NCBI GenBank assembly: GCA_015485455.1
Contig: WFTN01000252.1
Coordinates: 1 to 5,577 of the forward strand
DNA: 5,577 nucleotides
Reading direction: 5' to 3'
Source: Planctomycetota bacterium
GTDB lineage: Bacteria; Planctomycetota; GCA-002687715; DRQF01
Each line of letters begins with the position of its first letter. Positions within the stretch are counted from its first letter, which is position 1. Positions 1-5,577 of the stretch are shown in pieces. The notes beneath the pieces were generated by a model that searched no databases, was not told the DNA's origin, and worked only from the letters and a program-made list of their open reading frames with translations. The translations under genes and the position numbers were made by a program.

Positions 1-245
1 AAAGACGTGTGATTGAAGAGGCTTTTCGCAAGAAGACAATCAAGGTCCAAGAAAGAATGGATCGGGTGCAACGGTTGAAGTCTGAAGTTGAGGCGGAACT
101 CTCGCTTTTTCTTGACCGCGAAGCAGTGGACTATGTGACCTTGCGACTCGGTCTCAATCCCCGAGCGGCCAAAGAAAGAAAACCGAAAGAACGCGAGGAT
201 GCCTTGGAGCGACGTCGGCGTCGGAATGAGTCTGGGGGCCATTAG
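1..245 (+). CDS. C-terminal end of a charged protein of unknown function (partial)
   Basis: The reading frame is already open at the left edge of the window (codons run from base 3) and ends at a TAG at 243-245, so about 80 C-terminal residues are visible. A GTG at base 9 could be read as a start, but no ribosome binding site can be judged there and the frame continues upstream, so a truncated longer gene is more likely. The segment is rich in Lys, Arg and Glu. It has a probable amphipathic or coiled-coil helix in its first half, a short less charged stretch (around SLFLDREAVDYVTLRLG) and a very basic tail with five consecutive Arg residues. There is no signal peptide or membrane segment in the visible part. 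I do not recognise the family. A strong terminator directly downstream separates it from the amidohydrolase array, so no functional link is implied. Confidence 0.6.
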   Translation, partial: RRVIEEAFRKKTIKVQERMDRVQRLKSEVEAELSLFLDREAVDYVTLRLGLNPRAAKERKPKEREDALERRRRRNESGGH

Positions 246-269
246 CCTGCATTGCTGGAATTTATTTAC

Positions 270-305
270 AAAAAGGCATCATTCTCCGTGAATGATGCCT
301 TTTTT
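270..305 (+). terminator. Strong intrinsic terminator
   Basis: A perfect inverted repeat pairs 270-284 (AAAAAGGCATCATTC) with 290-304 around a 5-base loop, and it ends in a run of six T. The 5' A-run means it would also work on the minus strand. It lies 24 bases after the stop of the upstream partial gene and closes that transcription unit, so the downstream array needs its own promoter. Confidence 0.92.
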
Positions 306-423
306 GTATGACCTTGACGGTCGATTGCGCCCTCGGAGAGGGAAGAGCGTCGAGGGTGGGTGCACGCTCGACCTCGGGATCAATCTTGATTTGGATTCCG
401 AAGGCGGGAATAAAAAGGCCCGG

Positions 424-451
424 TTGACAGATGGCGTCAGCTCTCTATCCT
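424..451 (+). promoter_or_regulatory. Candidate sigma70-type promoter for the array
   Basis: A perfect -35 box TTGACA (424-429) is followed after 16 bases by TATCCT (446-451), which matches four of six positions of the -10 consensus. It is the best promoter-like pair I found between the terminator and gene A, and it would give a leader of roughly 180 bases. Support is motif matching only, and chance occurrence is possible. Confidence 0.38.
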
Positions 452-567
452 CGCCCTTCCCGAAGCACTTGGGACCGAAGGAATCGACAGATTTTTTGTA
501 CCGCAAATGGCGGGTTCGAATTTCTCGTTTCTGGCCTGAAAGAATCCAAGGGCGGGGGCGTACAGTT

Positions 568-610
568 TTGGTCAGCGATCCGTTTTCGACTGTTGAAACG
601 GCCTGACTAA
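568..610 (+). other. Leader stem-loop upstream of gene A
   Basis: An outer stem pairs GTCAG (571-575) with CTGAC (603-607), extended by a G-T and two T-A pairs. An inner stem pairs CCGTTT (580-585) with AAACGG (596-601) around a loop of about ten bases. The two stems are separated by an asymmetric bulge. Five T residues (616-620) follow six to nine bases later, which is too far for a typical terminator but could fit a weak attenuator or an mRNA-stabilising structure. No alternative antiterminator pairing was identified. Confidence 0.4.
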
Positions 611-631
611 CGATGTTTTTCAAAACAGCAT

Positions 632-635
632 GAGG
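632..635 (+). promoter_or_regulatory. Ribosome binding site that sets the gene A start
   Basis: GAGG lies six bases before the ATG at 642. The earlier in-frame ATG at 630 has no purine-rich site in front of it (the preceding bases are T-rich and then CAAAACAGC). This favours the start at 642, which also gives a more typical signal peptide beginning MQLARVF. Confidence 0.6.
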
Positions 636-641
636 CACAAC

Positions 642-2546
642 ATGCAGCTTGCCCGCGTTTTCTTAGCGTTAGGGGTCATGGTCATTCTGACTACATTGAC
701 TTCTCATGCTCAAAGCCCCTTCGGATCTGGGGCTACAGTGATCAAGAATGCCACGGTTTTCACCGATGGTAAGATCGTCGACAATTGCCATCTTCTGTTC
801 TCTGGCAAGAAACTTCGTGCCATCGGCACTGATATCAAAATCCCAGATGATGCTGACGTGATCGATGGCAAGGGGAAATTCATTGTCCCTACATTGATCG
901 ACGCCTCTGCCAGCATGGGGCTTTTCAGCGGAACGACCGCCAGCCGGGTAAAGCGGGCTCATTTTTCCATCTTAGATCGTCTTAATCTTTTTGACGTGGC
1001 GGACTTCGGAGATGCCATTGAGCAAGGTGTGACCCACGCTTATTTGCGCAACCGATCCCCACGAGGGTTTGGTGCCCAAGGGGCTGGAATCGTTCTGCCT
1101 AAGAAGCCGGGTGGCACCAAAGAAGACATTTTGGTCAAGGGAAGCCAAGCGATCCATGTGAAACTGGGGACTTCCTCTGGCCCTATTGGCCGCTACATGG
1201 AAGTGAAAGGTTTTGGTGGACAACTTCTGGCAGCCAAGAAGTACCGCGAGAGCTGGAAGAAGTACAAAGCCAAACTGAAGGAATACGTTGAGGGCTTGGG
1301 TTCGAAGAACAAGAAGAAGCCAACCAAGAAGAAAACCAGCAAATCTAAAAAGGGCGGCAAGACTCCCAAGGTCGCACCGAAGAAAAAGGCGGTCACTGTC
1401 CCAGGATTCCTTCACAGTCCAGAAGAAGGGGCTCACAACCATGATGATCACAATGATCAGGGTCGTTTGCCCCAGGGGCCCGTCGTCGATGAGATCGAAG
1501 GCTGGGATATCTGGAGCCTAGGGAACATCGAAGATCACCCGGTGGTTAAGGCCAAGAAGGCCCGGGAACTGACTGCCCATAATGATGTGGCGATCCCCCA
1601 ACAGTGGCAAGCGTCTGATCGTCAACTGAGCCCAGCGTATTCATTTGTCAGTGGAGACGGAACGGAGCCCCATTTGGTCAGGGGAGCGGAAGTTAATCAA
1701 AACGATCCAAGCTCCATCGAATTGCTTGTCTGCGAACACTGTGGTGGACAGATTGAAGGGCAACCCCATTTTCATCCCAAGGCCGAAGGTTTCGACTTTT
1801 GGGAGTTTGCTCCAGATCCCCGTACATCCTCCAAGAAATCGAAGAAAAGCAAGAGCAAGAAAGCAGCCAAGAAACCGACTCAGCCCCGCTATGATCCGGC
1901 GATGGAAGCCATGGCGGACTTACTTGAAGGCAAAATGCGTCTTCGTATCGAAGTTCATCGGGCAGAAGACATCAAAAATCTTCTGAAGATTCTCGAAGAT
2001 CATCCCATGGAAGTGGTCTTGGAAGGCGTGACTGAAGGTTATCGTGTGGCGGACGCCTTAGCCAAAGCGGATGTCCCTGTGATTGTCTTTGGTGATGTCG
2101 AAAAGCCTATTCAAGAATCTGACAATGGGGCGGGTCTTGGGGCCTTGCCATTTACTTTCTTCCGTTTTCGGAGGTTTCGCCGTATGGGGCCCACGGCCCC
2201 CAGTGGCGGTCTCCCAGTGGAAGGAGAGTTTCGGGCTGACAATGCCGCACTTATGGCAGCCAAAGGTGTTGACGTTGCTATTGCCGCTTCTCTGAAATCG
2301 GCCAACGCTTCCCCTCAGCTTCTGATGGCAGCGGCTAGGCTCGCTGGGCTTGGGTTGCCGAAGGAGAAAGCCTTGTCTGCGGTTTCTGAGCTTCCAGCCA
2401 AGATGTTGGGAATCGGCGATCAGGTGGGGGTCTTGAAGAAGGGCCGCCGTGCCAGTTTCGTCGTTCTCAATGGTGATCCATTCAGCCCTTCCACCCGCGT
2501 TCAATCCATCTACCGGGACGGCAAGCGTTTCTACAAGAAGAAGTAA
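642..2546 (+). CDS. Gene A: secreted amidohydrolase-like protein with large insertion, probable pseudoenzyme
   Basis: The product has 634 residues from the ATG at 642 (638 if the ATG at 630 is used). Residues 1-23 form a signal peptide with probable cleavage at SHA|QS. A beta-sandwich strand region (VIKNATVFTDGKIVD onward) leads into the amidohydrolase barrel entry VPTLIDASASMG (residues 82-93). The usual metal-binding HxH after PGLIDA is here S89 and S91. The family pattern continues to about residue 217 and resumes near residue 415. It ends with PAKMLGIGDQVGVLKKG and a degenerate GKxADFVVLxGDP (GRRASFVVLNGDP). By eye, later ligand positions are also changed: the barrel strand-5 His is E437 (a nearby H439 remains), the strand-6 His is G462 and the strand-8 Asp is A549. 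Residues 222-411 are an insertion with lysine-rich linkers and Cys/His clusters. Fold assignment is confident; loss of hydrolase activity is inferred. The protein probably acts outside the cytoplasm. Confidence 0.85.
   Translation: MQLARVFLALGVMVILTTLTSHAQSPFGSGATVIKNATVFTDGKIVDNCHLLFSGKKLRAIGTDIKIPDDADVIDGKGKFIVPTLIDASASMGLFSGTTASRVKRAHFSILDRLNLFDVADFGDAIEQGVTHAYLRNRSPRGFGAQGAGIVLPKKPGGTKEDILVKGSQAIHVKLGTSSGPIGRYMEVKGFGGQLLAAKKYRESWKKYKAKLKEYVEGLGSKNKKKPTKKKTSKSKKGGKTPKVAPKKKAVTVPGFLHSPEEGAHNHDDHNDQGRLPQGPVVDEIEGWDIWSLGNIEDHPVVKAKKARELTAHNDVAIPQQWQASDRQLSPAYSFVSGDGTEPHLVRGAEVNQNDPSSIELLVCEHCGGQIEGQPHFHPKAEGFDFWEFAPDPRTSSKKSKKSKSKKAAKKPTQPRYDPAMEAMADLLEGKMRLRIEVHRAEDIKNLLKILEDHPMEVVLEGVTEGYRVADALAKADVPVIVFGDVEKPIQESDNGAGLGALPFTFFRFRRFRRMGPTAPSGGLPVEGEFRADNAALMAAKGVDVAIAASLKSANASPQLLMAAARLAGLGLPKEKALSAVSELPAKMLGIGDQVGVLKKGRRASFVVLNGDPFSPSTRVQSIYRDGKRFYKKK
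1305..1874 (+). other. Insertion module within gene A: Lys-rich linkers flanking Cys/His clusters
   Basis: In gene A numbering from the ATG at 642, residues 222-250 are mostly Lys with Ser, Thr and Gly, and residues 398-411 are a second Lys/Ser-rich stretch. Between them lie a His/Asp cluster (H265, H267, H270 with neighbouring D and N) and a Cys-x-x-Cys followed by His-x-His (C364, C367, H376, H378). The spacing would allow one tetrahedral metal site. The module sits where genes B and C have no matching segment, so it is an addition to the barrel. I do not recognise it as a named domain. Confidence 0.6.
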
Positions 2547-2552
2547 TCCAAT

Positions 2553-3743
2553 ATGAATCCTAAAACCAACTTCAATTGTTGGATGAGTTGTGCAGTCATC
2601 GTTCTTGGTTTGCTGCTGAGTGTGACTCACAGGGTAGAAGCCCAAAGTCATGCCACAGCAAGAAAACAAGCCACAAAGGTTCAGGCATTTCGTGTTGGCT
2701 ACTTGGTGTCCGGTGAAGGTCCGGTGCTCAAGGATGCCATGATGATTGTCAAGAAAGGGAAGATTGTTTCCATTGGCAAGAACCTCGCATTGCCAGCGGG
2801 GCTGGAGGCCATTGATCTGGGGGAGGACGCTTGGGTTTTTCCGGGTATGGTCAACTGTTTGACCCAGGCAAGTGTGCCCAACGACCTCAAGGAACCACGA
2901 GATGCCATTGACTTGGACAACAAATCACTCTCTGTGATCGTTGCGGGACATCGGGACTTTGATTTGTTGTCGTCCGCTGGTGTCACGTCCGTTGTCGTGA
3001 TGCCGGATGCCCATGGTGTGGTATCAGGTATTGCTGCCGTGGTGAAGACCAACAAAGGGGCGCGGCCTGTCACAGAGGCTGGCCCTGTAGCCCTGGCCCT
3101 GACCTCAACGACCCAGAAAACGAATCGTTTTCCTACCTCCCTCATGGGAGCTTTTCAGCTCTTGGGACAGACTCTTTCAAAACCTCAGTCGCCAATTCTC
3201 AAGGCTGTGGCAGAGAATAAGAGAGCGAGCATCGTGAGGGTCAATACGGAAGCTGAGGTGCGGGCCTTCTTGAGAATCGCCAACACCCTTGGTGTGAAGT
3301 GTGCTATGGCCACAGACGGTTCCATCGCCTTGCGCCGGGCCCTCGGTCAGATCAAAGAACCTATGGCCATCATTCTTCCGGCGCTCAGCTTAGCTTCTCA
3401 TCGGCGAGCCCAACTCATGCCAGCTCTGCTCGAGAAGAAGAGCCATCAGGTGGCCTTCTCTTCCGCTATGCCTGGTCGGTCCCCAGAGGATCTCAGGTTT
3501 GGGGCTTCTTTGGCGGTTCATATGGGGATGTCCCGCTTGGCAGCACTCCGTGCTGTCACCAAAAATCCGGCCCAAATCGCTGGAGTTGGCAAACGGATCG
3601 GAACCTTGGCAAAAGGCAAAGACGCCGATTTTATTGTGCTTTCAGGACGCTTGCTCGACGCCAGCGCCGAACTTCAGCAAACCTGGATCGATGGTGAACA
3701 AGTATACAAGCGGTCAAGCCCCACCGCTGGAGCCAACAAATGA
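2553..3743 (+). CDS. Gene B: secreted amidohydrolase-like protein, probable pseudoenzyme
   Basis: The product has 396 residues. It starts six bases after the stop of gene A and has only a weak AGAAGAAG purine stretch upstream, so translation may be coupled to gene A. Residues 1-30 form a signal peptide (hydrophobic core 12-23, probable cleavage VEA|QS). The beta-sandwich motif DAMMIVKKGKIVSIGKN (61-77) leads to FPGMVNCLTQ (96-105), where the HxH positions are L103 and Q105. Retained family landmarks are GVTSVVVMPDAHGVVSG (143-159), PTSLMG (194-199) and the C-terminal NPAQIAGVGKRIGTLAKGKD (338-357) followed by ADFIVLSG. The equivalents of the remaining ligands appear to be R229, M252 and A305, placed by eye. 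It is related to imidazolonepropionase-like amidohydrolases (COG1228 type) in fold. No known active site remains, so a binding, scaffolding or regulatory role is inferred. Confidence 0.85.
   Translation: MNPKTNFNCWMSCAVIVLGLLLSVTHRVEAQSHATARKQATKVQAFRVGYLVSGEGPVLKDAMMIVKKGKIVSIGKNLALPAGLEAIDLGEDAWVFPGMVNCLTQASVPNDLKEPRDAIDLDNKSLSVIVAGHRDFDLLSSAGVTSVVVMPDAHGVVSGIAAVVKTNKGARPVTEAGPVALALTSTTQKTNRFPTSLMGAFQLLGQTLSKPQSPILKAVAENKRASIVRVNTEAEVRAFLRIANTLGVKCAMATDGSIALRRALGQIKEPMAIILPALSLASHRRAQLMPALLEKKSHQVAFSSAMPGRSPEDLRFGASLAVHMGMSRLAALRAVTKNPAQIAGVGKRIGTLAKGKDADFIVLSGRLLDASAELQQTWIDGEQVYKRSSPTAGANK
3729..3732 (+). promoter_or_regulatory. Ribosome binding site of gene C inside gene B
   Basis: GGAG lies seven bases before the ATG at 3740 and within the last codons of gene B. 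Together with the ATGA stop/start overlap, this indicates tightly coupled translation of B and C. Confidence 0.7.
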
Positions 3744-4975
3744 AGCGTTTGATTTTCGCACTCTTCCTGTCAGCAATCCTGGTTCAGGTTTTGAACGCTC
3801 AAACTGCAAGAGCCAATCGACCTGTTTTGATCAAAGTCAGCAAAATCTATGTTGGCAATGACCAAGTGATTAGTCCGGGCATGGTCTTGGTCAAAGGGGG
3901 CAAGATTATTGCCGTTGGCAAGAGCATAGAGATCCCTGAGGGGACTATTCAGATCAACAAACCGGGCTGGACACTCACCCCTGGGCTCATTGACGCAGCC
4001 GCCAGCGGTTTCGGCAATAGCACAGAAGGTATCAGCGAAGTCATCCCAGGCTTTAAGGTCACCGATGGTCTTGATCTGGGGTCCAAGCACTTGAGAACTT
4101 TGGCAAAAGAAGGAGTGACGACGGTCTTTATTACGGCGTCAAATTCTTCGGTTTTGGGCTGCCAAGGAGCGATTGCCAAGACTGGCCGTACTCCTCGTGT
4201 CCTCAACGATCACGGCGATCCGAAATTGACGATCAGTCATTCTGCTTCCAGTGGCAATCGTGGGCCGAGCCGATTTAGTAAACTGTCTGTCTACACACGG
4301 CGGCCAACATCTCAAATGGGAATCATCTTCGTCGCCCGTGATGCGCTGACGAAAGCTAAGGCTTACGCTGCATCCAAGAAGTTCGGCCTCAAGGTCGAGA
4401 TGGATGTTCACAAGGAGGTTTTGTCTGCTGTCTTGGGGGGCAAGAAATCCTTGCGCGTTCGAGCGGAAGAGCAGTACGAGTTGTCTGCGGCCCTTCGTCT
4501 GGCTGAAGAGTTTGGTTTTCGTCCTATCTTCGAGAATGCCATCGAGGCCTGGCGGGTTGCAGCTGCCATGAAGAAGCAATCAGCGGCAGTTGTTTTCGGT
4601 CCGGTGATTCCCCCGGTCCAGGCACCAGTCGGCAGATTTGGTCGCCGTCGTCCTCTCCCGAGAATGCGCGCAAATGCAGCCAAGCAGTTGGTCGACCATG
4701 GCGTCACCATGGCATTGACTGCTGGGGGGCATGCCGGTGAACAGGGCTTGGCACGACAAGCAGAGTATGCCATGCGCCATGGTCTGACGCGATTGGAAAC
4801 TGTGAAGGCTGTGACGTCTCAACCTGCAGCGCTTCTCGGCCTCAAGAATGTTGGCCTGATTAAGTTGGGCTATGATGCAGATTTTGTGCTTTGGACGGGG
4901 GAGCCATTTGCGGCTACTTCTCGCCCGGGCCGTGTGTTTATTGATGGTGTTGCTGTGAGCGGCAAGACCTTTTGA
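3740..4975 (+). CDS. Gene C: secreted amidohydrolase-like protein, probable pseudoenzyme
   Basis: The product has 411 residues, and its ATG overlaps the gene B stop by four bases. Residues 1-20 are a compact signal peptide (MKRLIFALFLSAILVQVLNA, cleavage LNA|QT). The beta-sandwich motif GMVLVKGGKIIAVGKSIEIP (47-66) precedes LTPGLIDAAASGFG (79-92), the closest match in the array to the canonical PGLIDAHSH. Both His are replaced, by A87 and S89. Other family landmarks are GVTTVFI (125-131), PTSQMG (189-194), the long helix after it, FGFRPIFENAIEAWRVAAAM (258-277) and the C-terminal QPAALLGLKNVGLIKLGYDA (361-380) followed by DFVLWTGEP. Strand-5 His appears as R241, strand-6 His as N266 and strand-8 Asp as G329 (by-eye alignment). 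An Arg-rich loop occupies 299-310. It is likely exported and catalytically dead by the usual metal-hydrolase mechanism; the actual role is unknown. Confidence 0.87.
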   Translation: MKRLIFALFLSAILVQVLNAQTARANRPVLIKVSKIYVGNDQVISPGMVLVKGGKIIAVGKSIEIPEGTIQINKPGWTLTPGLIDAAASGFGNSTEGISEVIPGFKVTDGLDLGSKHLRTLAKEGVTTVFITASNSSVLGCQGAIAKTGRTPRVLNDHGDPKLTISHSASSGNRGPSRFSKLSVYTRRPTSQMGIIFVARDALTKAKAYAASKKFGLKVEMDVHKEVLSAVLGGKKSLRVRAEEQYELSAALRLAEEFGFRPIFENAIEAWRVAAAMKKQSAAVVFGPVIPPVQAPVGRFGRRRPLPRMRANAAKQLVDHGVTMALTAGGHAGEQGLARQAEYAMRHGLTRLETVKAVTSQPAALLGLKNVGLIKLGYDADFVLWTGEPFAATSRPGRVFIDGVAVSGKTF

Positions 4976-4982
4976 GTTAATG

Positions 4983-5000
4983 CTCAGTCGCGAGATTGAG
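4983..5000 (+). other. Intercistronic hairpin with GNRA tetraloop
   Basis: CTCAGTC (4983-4989) pairs with GATTGAG (4994-5000), with one G-T wobble, around a GCGA tetraloop closed by a C-G pair. No T-run follows, so it is not a standard terminator. It lies in the 60-base gap between genes C and D. It could protect mRNA ends or tune the expression of D relative to A-C; this role is inferred. Confidence 0.45.
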
Positions 5001-5023
5001 TTGAATTTCGGACACCAGGAAAT

Positions 5024-5027
5024 GGAG
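5024..5027 (+). promoter_or_regulatory. Ribosome binding site of gene D
   Basis: GGAG sits eight bases before the ATG at 5036. It supports this start over the out-of-frame ATG at 5022, which opens a frame of only eight codons. Confidence 0.65.
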
Positions 5028-5035
5028 TGGTCCAA

Positions 5036-5577
5036 ATGCGTATCCTGAGTCAATTCGGGCTCGGCCTGATTGCTTTGCTTGTTGTGCTTTCTATGGAAGG
5101 GCGAGCTCAAATCAGCTCGAAGGTCTTTCTTGAAGGCGGAACCATTGTGCCCGTCGTTGGAGCCACAATCGAGAAGGGCAACATTCTTATTGAAGAAGGC
5201 CGTATCATCGCCGTCGGCAAAGATCTTAAGGCACCTTTTGATGCCAAAGTGATTGATGTATCGGGGAAGACGATCTTTCCGGGCATGGTTGATGCTTGGA
5301 CTTCAAGTGGCCTCGACGTTGCCAATGAGAACTTGGACGTCGCCCCCTATGTCGACGTCTATGATGTCATTGACCCTTCATCACGATACTTCGAAGAAGC
5401 CTTGCGCTCTGGAATCACGTCGATTCACATTAGCCAAGGAGCGAATTGTGTCGTTTCGGGCCTGTCGCGGGTTGTTCATCCCATAGGCATGTCCGTCGAT
5501 GAAATGACTCAAGACCCACAAGGGGGATTGGTTATTTCTTTGTTCCCCAAGCGTGGTTACGACCACTCTGTTCAAGC
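5036..5577 (+). CDS. Gene D: secreted amidohydrolase-like protein (partial, 3' end outside window)
   Basis: The frame is open from the ATG at 5036 to the right edge, giving 180 residues plus two bases with no stop, so the gene continues beyond the window. Residues 1-24 form a signal peptide (hydrophobic core about 8-19, cleavage GRA|QI). The beta-sandwich motif NILIEEGRIIAVGKDL (49-64) leads to IFPGMVDAWTSSGLDVANEN (80-99). The family's HxH positions are W88 and S90, while the following acidic/Asn segment typical of these secreted amidohydrolases is kept. YDVIDPSSRYFEEALRSGIT (109-128) matches the helix and strand that precede the glycine-rich loop (GANCVVSG, 135-142). It is clearly a paralogue of A-C and shares their loss of the first metal motif. 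Whether the later ligands are present cannot be seen. Confidence 0.85.
   Translation, partial: MRILSQFGLGLIALLVVLSMEGRAQISSKVFLEGGTIVPVVGATIEKGNILIEEGRIIAVGKDLKAPFDAKVIDVSGKTIFPGMVDAWTSSGLDVANENLDVAPYVDVYDVIDPSSRYFEEALRSGITSIHISQGANCVVSGLSRVVHPIGMSVDEMTQDPQGGLVISLFPKRGYDHSVQ

Larger units (their letters stand above)
306..641. other. Intergenic region and probable 5' leader of the amidohydrolase array
   Basis: About 335 bases lie between the terminator and the chosen start of gene A. I see a possible promoter at 424-451 and a hairpin at 568-610. There is also a weaker inverted repeat (GAGCGT at 345-350 with ACGCTC at 364-369). A short near-palindrome, TGTTTTTCAAAACA, sits at 614-627, close to the start. 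Open frames exist on both strands here. The plus-strand one starts inside the terminator and neither has a credible ribosome binding site or a recognisable product, so I treat the region as non-coding. No tRNA or known riboswitch was recognised. Confidence 0.6.

Noticed and set aside
292..606. A plus-strand open frame of 104 codons in the intergenic region
   Set aside because: It begins inside the intrinsic terminator stem, has no ribosome binding site and gives no recognisable product. An antisense frame covers almost the same stretch, as expected of a GC-balanced non-coding region.
279..638. A minus-strand open frame of 119 codons in the intergenic region
   Set aside because: It ends in the terminator hairpin, overlaps the gene A start and has low-complexity basic composition without a domain or signal.
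972..1451. A minus-strand frame with hydrophobic stretches opposite the gene A Lys-rich region
   Set aside because: The Leu/Phe-rich appearance is the antisense reading of AAG/AAA lysine codons, not a membrane protein.
642..2546. Gene A as a fusion or frameshifted pseudogene because of its length
   Set aside because: The frame is uninterrupted. Family motifs flank the insertion in the same frame and the C-terminal motifs are intact, so it is an inserted module rather than a broken gene.
2058..2669. A minus-strand open frame of 203 codons across the A-B junction
   Set aside because: It lies antisense to two well-supported genes and its translation shows no family features. It is a shadow of their codon pattern.
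5022..5048. An ATG just upstream of gene D opening an eight-codon frame that overlaps its start
   Set aside because: The only purine-rich site before it (AGGA at 5017-5020) is one base from the ATG, too close to act. Gene D has its own well-placed GGAG.
1..5577. Mobile elements, CRISPR repeats, tRNA or rRNA genes
   Set aside because: I saw no transposase, no spaced direct repeats, no cloverleaf and no rRNA-like sequence. The similarity among A-D is at protein level only, consistent with old gene duplication.

Overview
This window of bacterial DNA has a roughly balanced to slightly GC-rich composition. It carries the end of one unrecognised gene, a strong terminator, and then a same-strand array of four secreted amidohydrolase-like genes. 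The last of these runs off the right edge. Several secreted, imidazolonepropionase-related amidohydrolase paralogues in a row, one with long lysine-rich linkers, is a pattern I associate with Planctomycetota or related marine bacteria. That placement is an inference from gene style only, because no taxonomic marker is present.

Layout: positions 1-245 hold the C-terminal end of a highly charged protein of unknown function. A 15-bp intrinsic terminator lies at 270-305. Positions 306-641 are non-coding, with a plausible sigma70-type promoter (424-451) and a leader hairpin (568-610). Gene A (642-2546) has its start moved to the internal ATG that has a ribosome binding site. Gene B (2553-3743) follows after 6 bases. 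Gene C (3740-4975) overlaps B by an ATGA. Gene D (5036 to the end, partial) follows after 60 bases that contain a GNRA-tetraloop hairpin. Genes A-D look like one transcription unit.

The main point is what these genes have lost. All four keep a signal peptide, the N-terminal beta-sandwich and the start of the amidohydrolase fold. A, B and C also keep the C-terminal part of the fold; D's lies beyond the window. Yet in all four the metal-binding HxH that follows the PGxID-type motif is gone, replaced by S/S, L/Q, A/S and W/S. By eye, the later metal ligands are also missing in A, B and C. The array therefore looks like four co-expressed, exported amidohydrolase pseudoenzymes, possibly subunits of a hetero-oligomer or binding proteins. 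Gene A additionally carries an insertion of about 190 residues, with two lysine-rich linkers around a His/Asp cluster and a Cys-x-x-Cys/His-x-His possible metal site. The function of the system cannot be read from the sequence.
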